From JADGRF01 sp035274465 (GTDB taxonomy: Bacteria > Myxococcota_A > Polyangia > Polyangiales > JAFGIB01), in the NCBI GenBank assembly GCA_035274465.1, contig DATEOF010000286.1:75301-139300 (forward strand): a stretch of DNA of 64,000 nucleotides, read 5' to 3'. The notes under the pieces are model-generated. The model made no database searches, was not told the DNA's origin, and saw nothing but the letters and a program-made list of their open reading frames with translations. This document shows, piece after piece, positions 9,354-18,620 of this stretch. Positions within the stretch are counted from its first letter, which is position 1. The number at the start of each line of letters is the position of its first letter. The translations under genes and the position numbers were made by a program.

Positions 9354-10823
9354 TCAGAAGGGCCGCGGACCGCTGCCCGGGATCACGTACACGCTACCCC
9401 CCGTAAACTCCGTACTGGTTTGCCCGGGCGCGCCGGCCAGCACGTCGGGACCCCCGTTGCCGTCGAGATCGCCATCCACGTCGATGGTGCTGCCCAGGGC
9501 GTCGCCTTCCCTCTGGCCGGTGGTCGTCGTGAAGTTCACGCCGCGCATCAACAGTTCGCTCGCCTGCAGCCGATAGCTGCCAACCCGGCGCTCCCCGGTG
9601 CCGCGGATGAGATAGAGCTCGCTCGCGTCTGGCGCCGCAAGCAGGATGTCGTGCCTTCCGTCCTGGTCGACGTCGGCGCCGCGAATGTCCATGATGTCGG
9701 CCCCCGAGTTCCACTGCGGGTCCACAGGCATCGAGATTTGGAGCCCGCGCATCGTCGTCGCGGCGCCCGACCAGCGTGTGGAGGGACTGTAGACCACCGA
9801 AATCGGGTAGGGGATCCCGCTCCGCGCGTCGGTTCCGCGGGTGGCCAGATCATCACAACCGTCGCCGTCCACATCACCGATCGGTGCCAAGCCGGAGCCG
9901 CCGTGGTCCAGGATCGCGTCGGCCTCCGCTGAGCCGAGGATGCCCTTGAAGCGATCGGGGCCGCCGTAGAAGATACGGTCGGCCCTGTGCGAATCGATGG
10001 CCGATACGTCGGCGTAGCCGTCGCCATCGATGTCGCCGAGCGGTGTGGCGATCTCCGAGACCGTAGTTTGCCCGTCTGGTTCGGTGCGGGCGACGTCGAA
10101 CATCGCCTGTGCCCAGCTCGCCTGGAACAACCCCGCGGGCCAGCCATCCTTGCGCCCGAGGATCAGAAACTTACGAATGAGACCGTCCGGATCCTGGCCT
10201 GCGGGCGCATCCTCTGCAGCAACACCGGCGAGCAGGTCACCGAGGCCGTCGCCGTTCACGTCCCCCGCACGCACGACCCGCAGCGATCTTTGCCCGAGGA
10301 GCGGCTGCCCGCTGCGCGTCGGACCGAGCCAGCGCACGCCAACCTGCGCCACTTCGATCTGTCCCTGCAGCCGACGGCTGCTGCCGAAGATGAACTGCGC
10401 CCAGTTCACCCCGCTGATCAGCAAGTCGGCCTTGCCGTCCCCGTTGACATCGCCAGCCGGACCCGAGTGCAAGATCTCGCCTCCCAACACGGCGTCGGCA
10501 TCCGCGCTCGAGAGCTTCTCGGGAAAGCGCTCCCGGCCGTAGAACAGGTACAGATGGCCATAGAGAGCTTGGTCGGCCTCCGGCGTGAGGAACCCGCCGC
10601 TCGGCTCCCCGTAGATCACGAAGTCGTCGATGCCGTCCGCATCCAGGTCTCCCACGCTCGAGGCATGCCAGCCGAGTTGCTCGCCTGCACCGGCCACGAT
10701 TGCGGTCGGTTTGCCGAACCGCGCGTCGTTCACCATCAAACCGCTCTTGCCGACGGGCGAGTCCGACGCGCAACACGCCAGAGCCAAACAGCCGATCCCT
10801 AGCCACGTGAACTCGATGCGCAT
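9354..10823 (-). CDS. FG-GAP repeat lipoprotein (integrin-alpha-like beta-propeller)
   Basis: 489 residues from the ATG at 10823, which has GGAGGG upstream; the open frame extends further but without a ribosome site. The lipobox is LALAC. About seven calcium-loop motifs of the type DxDxDGxxD are spaced through the protein (for example GDLDADGIDD, GDVNGDGKAD, GDIDGDGYAD, ADVDQDGRHD), which is the signature of FG-GAP repeats forming a seven-bladed propeller. It should sit on the cell surface or in the periplasm and bind calcium; ligand unknown. It resembles the much larger FG-GAP lipoprotein at 14895 in motif style but is in a separate transcription unit. Confidence 0.85.
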   Translation of the reverse strand: MRIEFTWLGIGCLALACCASDSPVGKSGLMVNDARFGKPTAIVAGAGEQLGWHASSVGDLDADGIDDFVIYGEPSGGFLTPEADQALYGHLYLFYGRERFPEKLSSADADAVLGGEILHSGPAGDVNGDGKADLLISGVNWAQFIFGSSRRLQGQIEVAQVGVRWLGPTRSGQPLLGQRSLRVVRAGDVNGDGLGDLLAGVAAEDAPAGQDPDGLIRKFLILGRKDGWPAGLFQASWAQAMFDVARTEPDGQTTVSEIATPLGDIDGDGYADVSAIDSHRADRIFYGGPDRFKGILGSAEADAILDHGGSGLAPIGDVDGDGCDDLATRGTDARSGIPYPISVVYSPSTRWSGAATTMRGLQISMPVDPQWNSGADIMDIRGADVDQDGRHDILLAAPDASELYLIRGTGERRVGSYRLQASELLMRGVNFTTTTGQREGDALGSTIDVDGDLDGNGGPDVLAGAPGQTSTEFTGGSVYVIPGSGPRPF

Positions 10824-10901
10824 ACCCCGCCCTCCACAGTGCCCACGTCTGCCATGTCCCGAGCTGCGGGGTCTTGTCAAACGAAAGTGAGCGGCTGCTG
10901 A

Positions 10902-12851
10902 TTACCGCGAACGGTCGGTGCTGAGCGCCAGCATGGCCTGGGCGCGGCGCAGCTGCCGTTCGCTGAGCCGTTCGTGCACGACGACTTGCAGCATCGCTCG
11001 CGCCCGGGCGTAGTCTCCGCCCGCAAACGAGTTCTGGGCGGCCTGATAACGCAACACCGCGTCATCCGGCCGTTCGCGGAGCGCGCCTTCGAACTCCACC
11101 GCGGCGGCGGCGTGGTCTCCCGCGCGATAGGCGAGACCGGCCAGCGTCTGGTGGCCCTTGCAGCGGACAGCGGCGGATGCGTCCTGGATCTGGCGGCGCG
11201 CGTCCGCCGCTTCCAGCTGCGGGTAGGGGGATGCCAGGTAGCGCTCGGCTCCCAGCTTGCGCGCGAGCTCCGGGATCTCCGGCGCGCTGGGGTCTTCGGG
11301 CACGCGGACACCCTGGCGCTCCAGCCAGCGTCGCGTGCGCTCGAGGTTCTGGTGCGCGTGCCGGCCGCGCAGGTCTTGAAACAGCTCTTGATCGCCGGCC
11401 TTGTACAGCAGGCGATAGTTGGGCGGTGTGCCGAGCGGGAACGTGGGGCCACGGAACATGGCGAGCTCCGTGCCGTAGCTTGCAAACGCGGTCGAGAGGC
11501 CGAGTGGGCGCTGCAGTGCATCGTGCGTCTGGCGAAAGATCTTCCACATGTCCGGGGTGAAGTGGTGCCGGGTGTCGGCGAACACGCCGATGCTCGGCCA
11601 CAAGCGCCAGATCAAGTAGCCGCCCCAGCGACCGTCGTTGACCATCCCACCCTCGAGGCCGGCCTCGCGCGCAAAGTCGCTCGCCAGTTCGGGAAAGGCG
11701 TCGGGAGCGAGGTCGTAGCGCATCACCTGCGCCACTCGCTCGGCGCTGCCGTAGCTGTAGAGCAGGGCGTCTTCGGCGCTGATGGCCAGCAGCGCGACCG
11801 CCGCGGCTGCCAGCAGCGCGCGGCGTGGGCGGCTCGGCTCCGCCGCCGTGCGCTGCAGCATGAACAGCAGCGGCAACAAGCTCAAGAACACGTTGCGCAC
11901 CGCCTGGTGTGCGAGCGCCAGATAGCCCAGGCAGAGCAAGATCTCCGCGGGGTCGAGCGCGGCCTTGCCCTCGCGGCGATAGCGCCGCCATTGCGAGAAG
12001 CCCCAGACCAGCAAGACGACGGTCGGCCCGAGCGCGATGATCACGTACGAAGGTCGCAGGCCGTGCGCGAGCATGCTGTAGGCCGGCTGCCACTCCTCGT
12101 TGCCGGCCTCGACCTGCGCACCGATCGTGCCGATCCAGCTGCGCATGCCCGCAACGAAGGTCGGCGAGACGAGCAGGGCCGCGCACGACACGCCCAGGCC
12201 CAGCAGTGCACGCCGCGCTTCTCGCTTCCGGCGGCGCAGAGCTTCGCCCACCAGCAGCGCCCCGAACGACAGGGGCAAGAGCAGGCTCTCGCCACCGTGC
12301 AGGTTGCTCCAGAGCACGCCGATCAGCGCGCAGCCCGCTGCCAGCCAACCGGCGCTGCGCTCGCGATGACCGCCGAGCAGGAACGGCGCCAGCGCGATCA
12401 CGAACGCCAGCACCAATGCCGCCGGCCGTTCTTGAAATCGATCCTCGAACCACACCAGGCCGAGTGCGCTCACCAGACAGGCCAGCTCACGGCGTGGCGT
12501 GAGCCGGCGCGCGAGCGCGTACAGGCCCGCGAAGCTCGCAGCCATCAGCAGCGTTTGCAACACGCGCACGCCGTGCAAGCCGAACGCGCGTACCACCTGC
12601 GCTGCGGCCAGATCCCATAGCCAGTTGAACTGCACGTAGCCACGCTCGGGCGCAGCGGAGCTAAACAGGTTGGTGCGCGGGATCGAGCCGCTGTCGGCGA
12701 TCACCTGGCCCAGCTTCAGGTGCCAGAAGAAGTCGACGGCGTAGAGCGGATGAAACGCGCAGGCGGCGACCACACCCAACAGCAGCACGAGCCAGCACAC
12801 TTCGCTGAGCCAGGCGTGGGGTCGCACCCGATGAGTATACACCAGCACCAA
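10902..12851 (-). CDS. Multi-pass inner membrane protein with C-terminal TPR repeats, GT-C-like
   Basis: 649 residues. About ten hydrophobic helices fill the first 400 residues, and after the first of them comes DFFWHLKLGQ, an acidic-aromatic loop motif reminiscent of GT-C fold glycosyltransferases. A soluble part with TPR-like helices follows (about 560-640, for example AGDHAAAAVEFEGAL and GGDYARARAML). GT-C enzymes use lipid-linked sugars on the outer face of the membrane; a role in glycosylating exported proteins is possible but not shown. The start at 12851 has only a weak ribosome site. It is on the same strand as the flanking FG-GAP and esterase genes, with gaps of 78 and 131 bases. Confidence 0.65.
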   Translation of the reverse strand: MVLVYTHRVRPHAWLSEVCWLVLLLGVVAACAFHPLYAVDFFWHLKLGQVIADSGSIPRTNLFSSAAPERGYVQFNWLWDLAAAQVVRAFGLHGVRVLQTLLMAASFAGLYALARRLTPRRELACLVSALGLVWFEDRFQERPAALVLAFVIALAPFLLGGHRERSAGWLAAGCALIGVLWSNLHGGESLLLPLSFGALLVGEALRRRKREARRALLGLGVSCAALLVSPTFVAGMRSWIGTIGAQVEAGNEEWQPAYSMLAHGLRPSYVIIALGPTVVLLVWGFSQWRRYRREGKAALDPAEILLCLGYLALAHQAVRNVFLSLLPLLFMLQRTAAEPSRPRRALLAAAAVALLAISAEDALLYSYGSAERVAQVMRYDLAPDAFPELASDFAREAGLEGGMVNDGRWGGYLIWRLWPSIGVFADTRHHFTPDMWKIFRQTHDALQRPLGLSTAFASYGTELAMFRGPTFPLGTPPNYRLLYKAGDQELFQDLRGRHAHQNLERTRRWLERQGVRVPEDPSAPEIPELARKLGAERYLASPYPQLEAADARRQIQDASAAVRCKGHQTLAGLAYRAGDHAAAAVEFEGALRERPDDAVLRYQAAQNSFAGGDYARARAMLQVVVHERLSERQLRRAQAMLALSTDRSR

Positions 12852-12982
12852 ACGCCTTCCGCCGAGGTTCGGAGCGCTGGGTCGCGAGCGATGCGGGCGC
12901 TGGCTCGAGCGGCGTTGTGGCGGTGCGGAGCCGCCCCGGTTGCCGTGGGTTCAGGCTCGAGAGCAGCGGCGGCTGGAACGGC

Positions 12983-14692
12983 TCAGGCGAGACCGAGCGC
13001 TGCCTGCATCGCTGCTCTGCGTTCGCTCGTGGGGTCGTCCACCATCTTGCTCTCGTCATCGATGACCAATGTCGCGCGCCGCGCTCCGTCGTAGGGCGCC
13101 CACTCGGGCCACCCCTCAGCGCTCGGTTTGCCTGATGTGGCGAACGCGATCCAGGCGGAGCTGACCTTCGCGGCGAGTGCAGCTGGACGCGCTCCGCCGC
13201 CTGTGAATCTGCTGGAGAGCTCGGTGTTGTCGAACACGAACGAGATCTCGAGCGCGTGCGGTGAGTGCAACTTCCCACCCATCACCGGTGTCTCCCAGGA
13301 GAAGTAGTAGAAGTACACGGGTGCGCCGCCGAGGGCCGCACGGCGTTCCGCGATCTTCATCATCGGCGCGCAGTAGCGATTGTCGCTGAGCATCAGGAAG
13401 TACAGCTCCGACGGGGTCGCTTCGGGAACCGCCTTGCGGTAGATCTCGATCAGCGCAGGAGCCTTGTCTCCGAGCAGCGCACGCGCGCGCGTCTCGAGAC
13501 CTGCGGCGTCGAGCTCGAACGCAGCTTGGTCGGCGGCCAACTGCAGGGTCATCTCCGTGCGGTTGGTGCCGGCGATCACGGGCACGTTCGGCATGATGTC
13601 GGAGGCCTTGGGATCGAAAGGGTGCGCGGGCAATACGCTGCCATCGACCAACGGCGCAAACCCTGTCACCACATGGTTCCACGAGTACTTGCGCGTGCCG
13701 GCGATATACGCGCGCAGCAGCTCGTCCGCGGGTACCCGCCGCAGCGCAGCGACGTCGTCTGGAGCGAGTTGCAGCTGCTCGAAGATCGCCGCGCGCGCGC
13801 TGTCGGCGTCCTCGCGTCTAACCGCGCGCCAGCTCGGCCCGCTCTGGATGATCGCGCGCTGGAACAAGCCCTTGGCATCCGGCATCGCGAGCAACGTGCC
13901 GACTTTGCGTCCACCGCCCGACTCTCCGAAGATCGTCACATTTTCAGGATCGCCGCCGAAGCGCGCGATGTTGTCGCGCACCCAGCGCAACGCGTGCACG
14001 ATGTCGAGCATGCCCGCGTTTCCGGTACGCTGACTGGGATCGTCGGTTTCGCCGAGATACAGAAAGCCGAAGACGTTCAAGCGATGGTTGATGCTGACCA
14101 CGACCACATCGCCGCGCTGCACGAGGTGCGTGCCATCGTAGCCCTGCGATGAGCCAGAACCGGCCTGGAAACCGCCGCCGTGGATCCAGAACATCACGGG
14201 GCGCTTCGCGCTCTCGGACAGCGAGCGCGTGTAGATGTTCAGGACCAGACAGTCTTCGCTCTCGGGACGGTCGCTCAGGTTGCCGATCAGCGCGGTGACT
14301 GCGGAGTCGGTCGGGGTGGAGTCCGGATCGCGTTGCGGTGCGCTGGGGCCGAAGTCCAGGGCATCGCGCACTCCGGACCAGGGCTCGCGAGGTCGTGGCG
14401 GCAAAAAGCGAGCGTCGCCTCCGGTATCTGCACCGTACGGCACGCCCTTGAACACGTTCACGCCATCGACGATACGACCGCGCACCTTGCCGGCGCGCGT
14501 GCTGGCGATCACATCCCCGGACTGCCCGTCGCCCACGCCGCTGTCTTGCGAAGCCGTGGCGGCAGCCGCATCGCTGCGTACGTCGTCATCATCGCCGCAG
14601 CCCGTGAACAGTGGGCTCAGGCTGGTTCCGACAGATGCCCCCAGCATCCACGACGATGCCTGCTTCATGAAGTCTCTTCGGTTCGGTCCCAT
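12983..14692 (-). CDS. Tat-exported type B carboxylesterase/lipase
   Basis: 569 residues from the ATG at 14692, with GAGGGG just upstream; the open frame continues 42 codons further but reads as non-coding. The twin-arginine motif NRRDFMK begins a signal that ends in a lipobox-like FTGC, followed by an Asp-rich stretch, so a Tat lipoprotein is likely. The oxyanion loop HGGGF, the nucleophile elbow GESGG and the late His in LHSPHALEISF are those of the cholinesterase-like carboxylesterase family, as is the length. It would hydrolyse carboxylic esters outside the cytoplasm. The roughly 200 bases upstream are AT-richer than the surroundings and may hold its promoter. Confidence 0.88.
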   Translation of the reverse strand: MGPNRRDFMKQASSWMLGASVGTSLSPLFTGCGDDDDVRSDAAAATASQDSGVGDGQSGDVIASTRAGKVRGRIVDGVNVFKGVPYGADTGGDARFLPPRPREPWSGVRDALDFGPSAPQRDPDSTPTDSAVTALIGNLSDRPESEDCLVLNIYTRSLSESAKRPVMFWIHGGGFQAGSGSSQGYDGTHLVQRGDVVVVSINHRLNVFGFLYLGETDDPSQRTGNAGMLDIVHALRWVRDNIARFGGDPENVTIFGESGGGRKVGTLLAMPDAKGLFQRAIIQSGPSWRAVRREDADSARAAIFEQLQLAPDDVAALRRVPADELLRAYIAGTRKYSWNHVVTGFAPLVDGSVLPAHPFDPKASDIMPNVPVIAGTNRTEMTLQLAADQAAFELDAAGLETRARALLGDKAPALIEIYRKAVPEATPSELYFLMLSDNRYCAPMMKIAERRAALGGAPVYFYYFSWETPVMGGKLHSPHALEISFVFDNTELSSRFTGGGARPAALAAKVSSAWIAFATSGKPSAEGWPEWAPYDGARRATLVIDDESKMVDDPTSERRAAMQAALGLA

Positions 14693-14894
14693 GGTCCCCT
14701 CGCGGTCGGTCAGGCCGCGAAACCTAGCCTCAGCACGCGGTCTTGTCACCGCGTGAATACGAGGACACTGCGAGTCACCGCGGCGGGCCGAGTCAGCACA
14801 GAAAATGCCAATAACCATTGCTTACTGACGTTCTGTCAAGCGCCGGTGCTCGTCGTGCGCGCAACGAGGTCGAGTCCCGTGCAGGCAGGCGACG

Positions 14895-17800
14895 TCAGCG
14901 CTCGATCGGCAAGAGCCAGGCTGTCCCGTTCGCCGTGCCCGTGCGGTAGCTCAGTGGCGCTCCGATCGCGAGCGTCGCCGGAGTGCTGCTGGTCGCTGCG
15001 GTAGCCGCGAGGTCGACGCCGACGCTGGCACGCTCCGCGCCGTCTCCGAGGACCGTGAGCCAAGGGTCCAGCCTGCCTCCGAAGTCTCTGCCGCCTCGGA
15101 ACGCGAACACCGCTCCGGTGCCGTCGCCGTTGATCGATGCGCCTGGCGCCGAGACGATCAGATCGACCACACCGTCGCCGTCGAGATCGATGTCACCTGC
15201 AAGCGCTCGGCCGAAGCCTGGTGCGCGCTCGCGGTAGGCGACTGCGAGCGGCTCGAGACTGTCGTTGAGCGCGCCCACGACCGCTTCACCGCTGGCGGGA
15301 CGTTTCGCCGCGAGTTGCTTCGCATCGAACAACAAAACGCTGGGCTGGGTCTGCCCTTCGAGCGGGTAGATTGCGGCCGAGATGGCGATGAACTCGCGCG
15401 CGTCGCCGAGTAGCTTGCCTGCACGCGCGCTCGCGACGCCCAGCTGCATGTTATTGAGACCCTTCTCACCGTCGCCCGAGATGCGCAGCCACGCAGGAGC
15501 CGTGTGCCCGCGGCACCTGCCGCCAGCAGCGGCGAAGCCGAACGCGATGAGCGCCCCCGAGCGTGTGCTGTCGGAGTAGCGCACCGCGACCTCGTCACAG
15601 CCGTCACCATCGAGATCGCCCAGGGCCGCCGGTGCCGAGACCGCCTGCGCGAGCGCCGGTAGGCTGAACGCCGGATCGCAGGCCATCGAAGGCTTCGCGA
15701 GTGCCGCGTCGTCGGGGTCCCGGCCCAGGAAGATCTCGAGGCCGTTCGCACGCGTGAGCAGGAGATCCTGCTTGCCGTCGCCGTCGAAGTCGAAGCCGCC
15801 CGCGAGGCCCGACTTCGCGAGCTCCTTGCGTTTGCACTTCGTATCGCCTGCCGGCATGCAGTCGGGAATGTCCGCCACTGCGAAGACTCGGAACGCCGGC
15901 TTGAACGCGCCATCTGGTTGTGCGAGCTGGATCAGCGCACCGCCGTTGCTCTGCCCGGAGCTCGTCAGGCAGGCAGGAATCGACAGCGCGTAGTCGGTAT
16001 TGCTCTTCGTGGGCGTGGACAGCTGCGGCGCAGCCACCACGAGATCGAGCCTTCCGTCGCCATTCCAGTCCGTGAGCGCGACGTCGCTGCCGACGGACCT
16101 GCCGCCGTACGCTGCTTGGCCTGCGTCGTTGTAAGCGCCGGCGGCGCCCTCGTGAACGACGCTCGGCTCGCTACCCTTGCCGAGTGTGTAGCGCAAGGCC
16201 TGTCCGGCGCCGATCTCGTCGCCGTCGTTCCTCGCCCCCGGACCGGAGTAGCCCGGCATGCCGACGAGCGCCTGGACCCGGCCTTCGATCACACCGATCG
16301 CAACCGCTGCGCCGTGCTGTTGGCTGGCGACGCGCGCCGGGATCTCGGCGCTGCTGCGCGCGAACGATGCGAGCTTGCCGCTGCCGAGGTACGCATCCAG
16401 GCGACCGGTGAACGTCCCTTTGCTCGTCGATGCACGCGCGGCGTACGCAACCACGCCCTTCGCGCCTCCGGGCCCCCACGCCGCGACCGCTACGCCGAGG
16501 CTGTCGATCGCGTCCGAGCCCGTTCGCACGTCCGCAGGCTTGTTCAGCTGGGCGCCCGGCGTGAGCGCAGCATACGGATAGACGAGCAGCTTGCCCGCGA
16601 GCGGCACCGGCACGTCCTTGTCGCCCTGCCGCTGGCTGGCACTCGCGTTCGGCGCACCGAGCACGAGCTCGAGCGCGCCGTCTCCGTCGATGTCTACCAG
16701 CGCGACGCTGCGGCCCGCGGACATGCCGCCGGTCTCGCCCCACACGCGCGCGAGCGCGTCCCTCGGTCCGAGCTGCACCGGTAGTTGCGGTGCGCTGTCG
16801 GCAGGCGTCTGACCCACGAGGTCGAACAGGTAGACGCCGCCCGCATCGCTCCCGCCCTTGCCGCCCCCAGCTGCCGTGAGATCGGGAGAATCGAGCTTGT
16901 CGGCGCTGAGGAGCAGGCGCGGCGCTCCGCCGCTTTCGGCTGCGGGTGCGACGGCCATCCGCCAGGTGCCTTCCGAGCCGTCCATGGGATTACCGGGCAG
17001 CACGTACAGGTCGGGCCTCTCGGCGAAAGGTGGAGTCGCGTCACGCCCGAAATACAGCGCGATCGCGATCTGGTTTTTGGGCAGCGCCATGCCAGCGAGC
17101 AGCGAGTTGTTGACCGAGCCGAGGCTCGCGAGATCCGCGCGGCCATCCTGGTTCCAGTCTGCGACCGCGACGGCGCGGCCGAAGCGCATGCCCGACCCCG
17201 CCTTCCACGATCCATCGGCGGCGAGGTCGTTGCCGCCGATGCGCAGGCTGCCGAGATCGGGGATGGCTTGCCCGCGCTGCAGCAAGAAGATGTCGACGAC
17301 CCCGCGCTCCTTGATGTTGCTCGTCGGTGCGAGATCCGCTCCGGGAGACCCGACGATCAGATCCGCGTCGCCGTCGCCATCGACATCCGCGATCGCGAGC
17401 GACGCGCCGAAGTTGCCGCGGCCGAGGCCGGTGAGCGGAGCCCGCAGCAGCGTGGGGCCGGCCGAGCCGAACTTGTAGAGCAGGACAGCGCCCGAATCCG
17501 CGACCGTCACGTCTGCCCCGGGCTCCGAGACTGCTAGATCATCGCGGCCGTCTCCGTCGAGATCACCCGCCGCGATCACCGTGCCGAGGCCGGCCGTGTC
17601 GCTCTCGCCGGTCAACACCCAGCTCGGTTCGGATGGCAGGCCTTCGGGCGCGCCCTTGAACACGAACACCGCGCCGCCCCTGGGTTTACCGAGGTCGCTC
17701 TCCGGCACACCGAGCGCCACGTCCGCGATGCCATCGCCGTCGAAGTCTCCGGTCACGACGTTCGCGACGTCGCTCAGGCGACCGTGTGGCTTCGCGTTGC

Positions 17801-18620
17801 GCGTGAGCTCTTCGAGGATCTGCACCTCGATCATCACGGTCTCGCCTGTGAACGTGTCGGTGCCGATCAGCTCGGCGAGCCCGCGTGCGGAGCTCTCGGC
17901 GCGAAACACACCCAGTGCGACTTCGCCCGGACCTGCCTGCTTTTGCCAGTCGATGATGCCGGAGCCATCGAGCGTGACGAGTGGCGCCGAGGCACCGGCC
18001 GGCAGCGCCAGCCGCTCCGGTGCCGCTCGCAGCTGCGCAGCCGGATCGACCCGGACCTCCACGAGCGCTTCTTCACCGGTGCCGAGATCCCGCACCGCGA
18101 TCAGGTCGAGACCTGCCTGCGTGCCCGCGGTGTAGCCGCCCTGATCGTTCACGCTGCCGCCCGACCCGAGCGACTGACCACTGAAGCGTGTTTTGCCGAG
18201 CGCGCCGTCGACCCGGATCTTGAAGCCCATGCCGGGCCGAATGGCCGCACGCTCGGGCGAAACGGCGAACGCTGGGGCCACCTCGAGCGTCGCGCTCGCG
18301 CTGTTCTCGCAGTCGTCCTTCACCGTGACCGAGTCGAGGCCGGGCGTGGTACCGGCGATCAGGCGCGCACCCCGCAGCTGCCCGCCGGAGCCAGCATTCG
18401 CGAGCGCGTACGTGTAGCGCCCCGTTCCACCCGAAGCCTGCAGTGTCACCGCACCCCCGACCCGCGTTCGGGCGGGCGTGATCACGAGCTCCACGCCCCC
18501 GACGCCTTCGCACTCGTCGATCTCGGGTGGAGCGGGCTCGCTCGGCTCGGACTCGCTCGAGCATGCGGCTGCCAGGATCACCAGAATCAAGCAGCTGGTG
18601 GCTGCGAGGGAGCGCCTCAC
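14895..18620 (-). CDS. Large FG-GAP repeat lipoprotein, last gene of a five-gene exported operon
   Basis: 1241 residues from a GTG at 18620, which has GGGAGGAG seven bases upstream and overlaps the preceding stop as GTGA. The lipobox is LAAAC with a Ser/Glu/Pro linker. Two Ig-like or cadherin-like stretches occupy about the first 300 residues. About nine DxDxDGxxD calcium loops follow (such as GDFDGDGIAD, ADVDGDGDAD, TDWNGDGRLD, GDIDLDGDGVVD), enough for more than one beta-propeller. It should be displayed on the surface or in the periplasm and bind calcium. The 4-base overlap implies translational coupling to the haem lipoprotein, so the two are made together. Confidence 0.88.
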   Translation of the reverse strand: MRRSLAATSCLILVILAAACSSESEPSEPAPPEIDECEGVGGVELVITPARTRVGGAVTLQASGGTGRYTYALANAGSGGQLRGARLIAGTTPGLDSVTVKDDCENSASATLEVAPAFAVSPERAAIRPGMGFKIRVDGALGKTRFSGQSLGSGGSVNDQGGYTAGTQAGLDLIAVRDLGTGEEALVEVRVDPAAQLRAAPERLALPAGASAPLVTLDGSGIIDWQKQAGPGEVALGVFRAESSARGLAELIGTDTFTGETVMIEVQILEELTRNAKPHGRLSDVANVVTGDFDGDGIADVALGVPESDLGKPRGGAVFVFKGAPEGLPSEPSWVLTGESDTAGLGTVIAAGDLDGDGRDDLAVSEPGADVTVADSGAVLLYKFGSAGPTLLRAPLTGLGRGNFGASLAIADVDGDGDADLIVGSPGADLAPTSNIKERGVVDIFLLQRGQAIPDLGSLRIGGNDLAADGSWKAGSGMRFGRAVAVADWNQDGRADLASLGSVNNSLLAGMALPKNQIAIALYFGRDATPPFAERPDLYVLPGNPMDGSEGTWRMAVAPAAESGGAPRLLLSADKLDSPDLTAAGGGKGGSDAGGVYLFDLVGQTPADSAPQLPVQLGPRDALARVWGETGGMSAGRSVALVDIDGDGALELVLGAPNASASQRQGDKDVPVPLAGKLLVYPYAALTPGAQLNKPADVRTGSDAIDSLGVAVAAWGPGGAKGVVAYAARASTSKGTFTGRLDAYLGSGKLASFARSSAEIPARVASQQHGAAVAIGVIEGRVQALVGMPGYSGPGARNDGDEIGAGQALRYTLGKGSEPSVVHEGAAGAYNDAGQAAYGGRSVGSDVALTDWNGDGRLDLVVAAPQLSTPTKSNTDYALSIPACLTSSGQSNGGALIQLAQPDGAFKPAFRVFAVADIPDCMPAGDTKCKRKELAKSGLAGGFDFDGDGKQDLLLTRANGLEIFLGRDPDDAALAKPSMACDPAFSLPALAQAVSAPAALGDLDGDGCDEVAVRYSDSTRSGALIAFGFAAAGGRCRGHTAPAWLRISGDGEKGLNNMQLGVASARAGKLLGDAREFIAISAAIYPLEGQTQPSVLLFDAKQLAAKRPASGEAVVGALNDSLEPLAVAYRERAPGFGRALAGDIDLDGDGVVDLIVSAPGASINGDGTGAVFAFRGGRDFGGRLDPWLTVLGDGAERASVGVDLAATAATSSTPATLAIGAPLSYRTGTANGTAWLLPIER

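Noticed and set aside
10974..12620. 548-codon open frame antisense to the GT-C-like membrane protein
   Set aside because: Composition is Arg/Gln/His-rich with no motif, while the minus strand gives well-formed membrane helices and TPR repeats.
14693..14894. AT-richer spacer considered as a promoter for the carboxylesterase
   Set aside because: It lies upstream of the esterase on its strand, but I could not find a convincing -35/-10 or -24/-12 pair, so no site was annotated.
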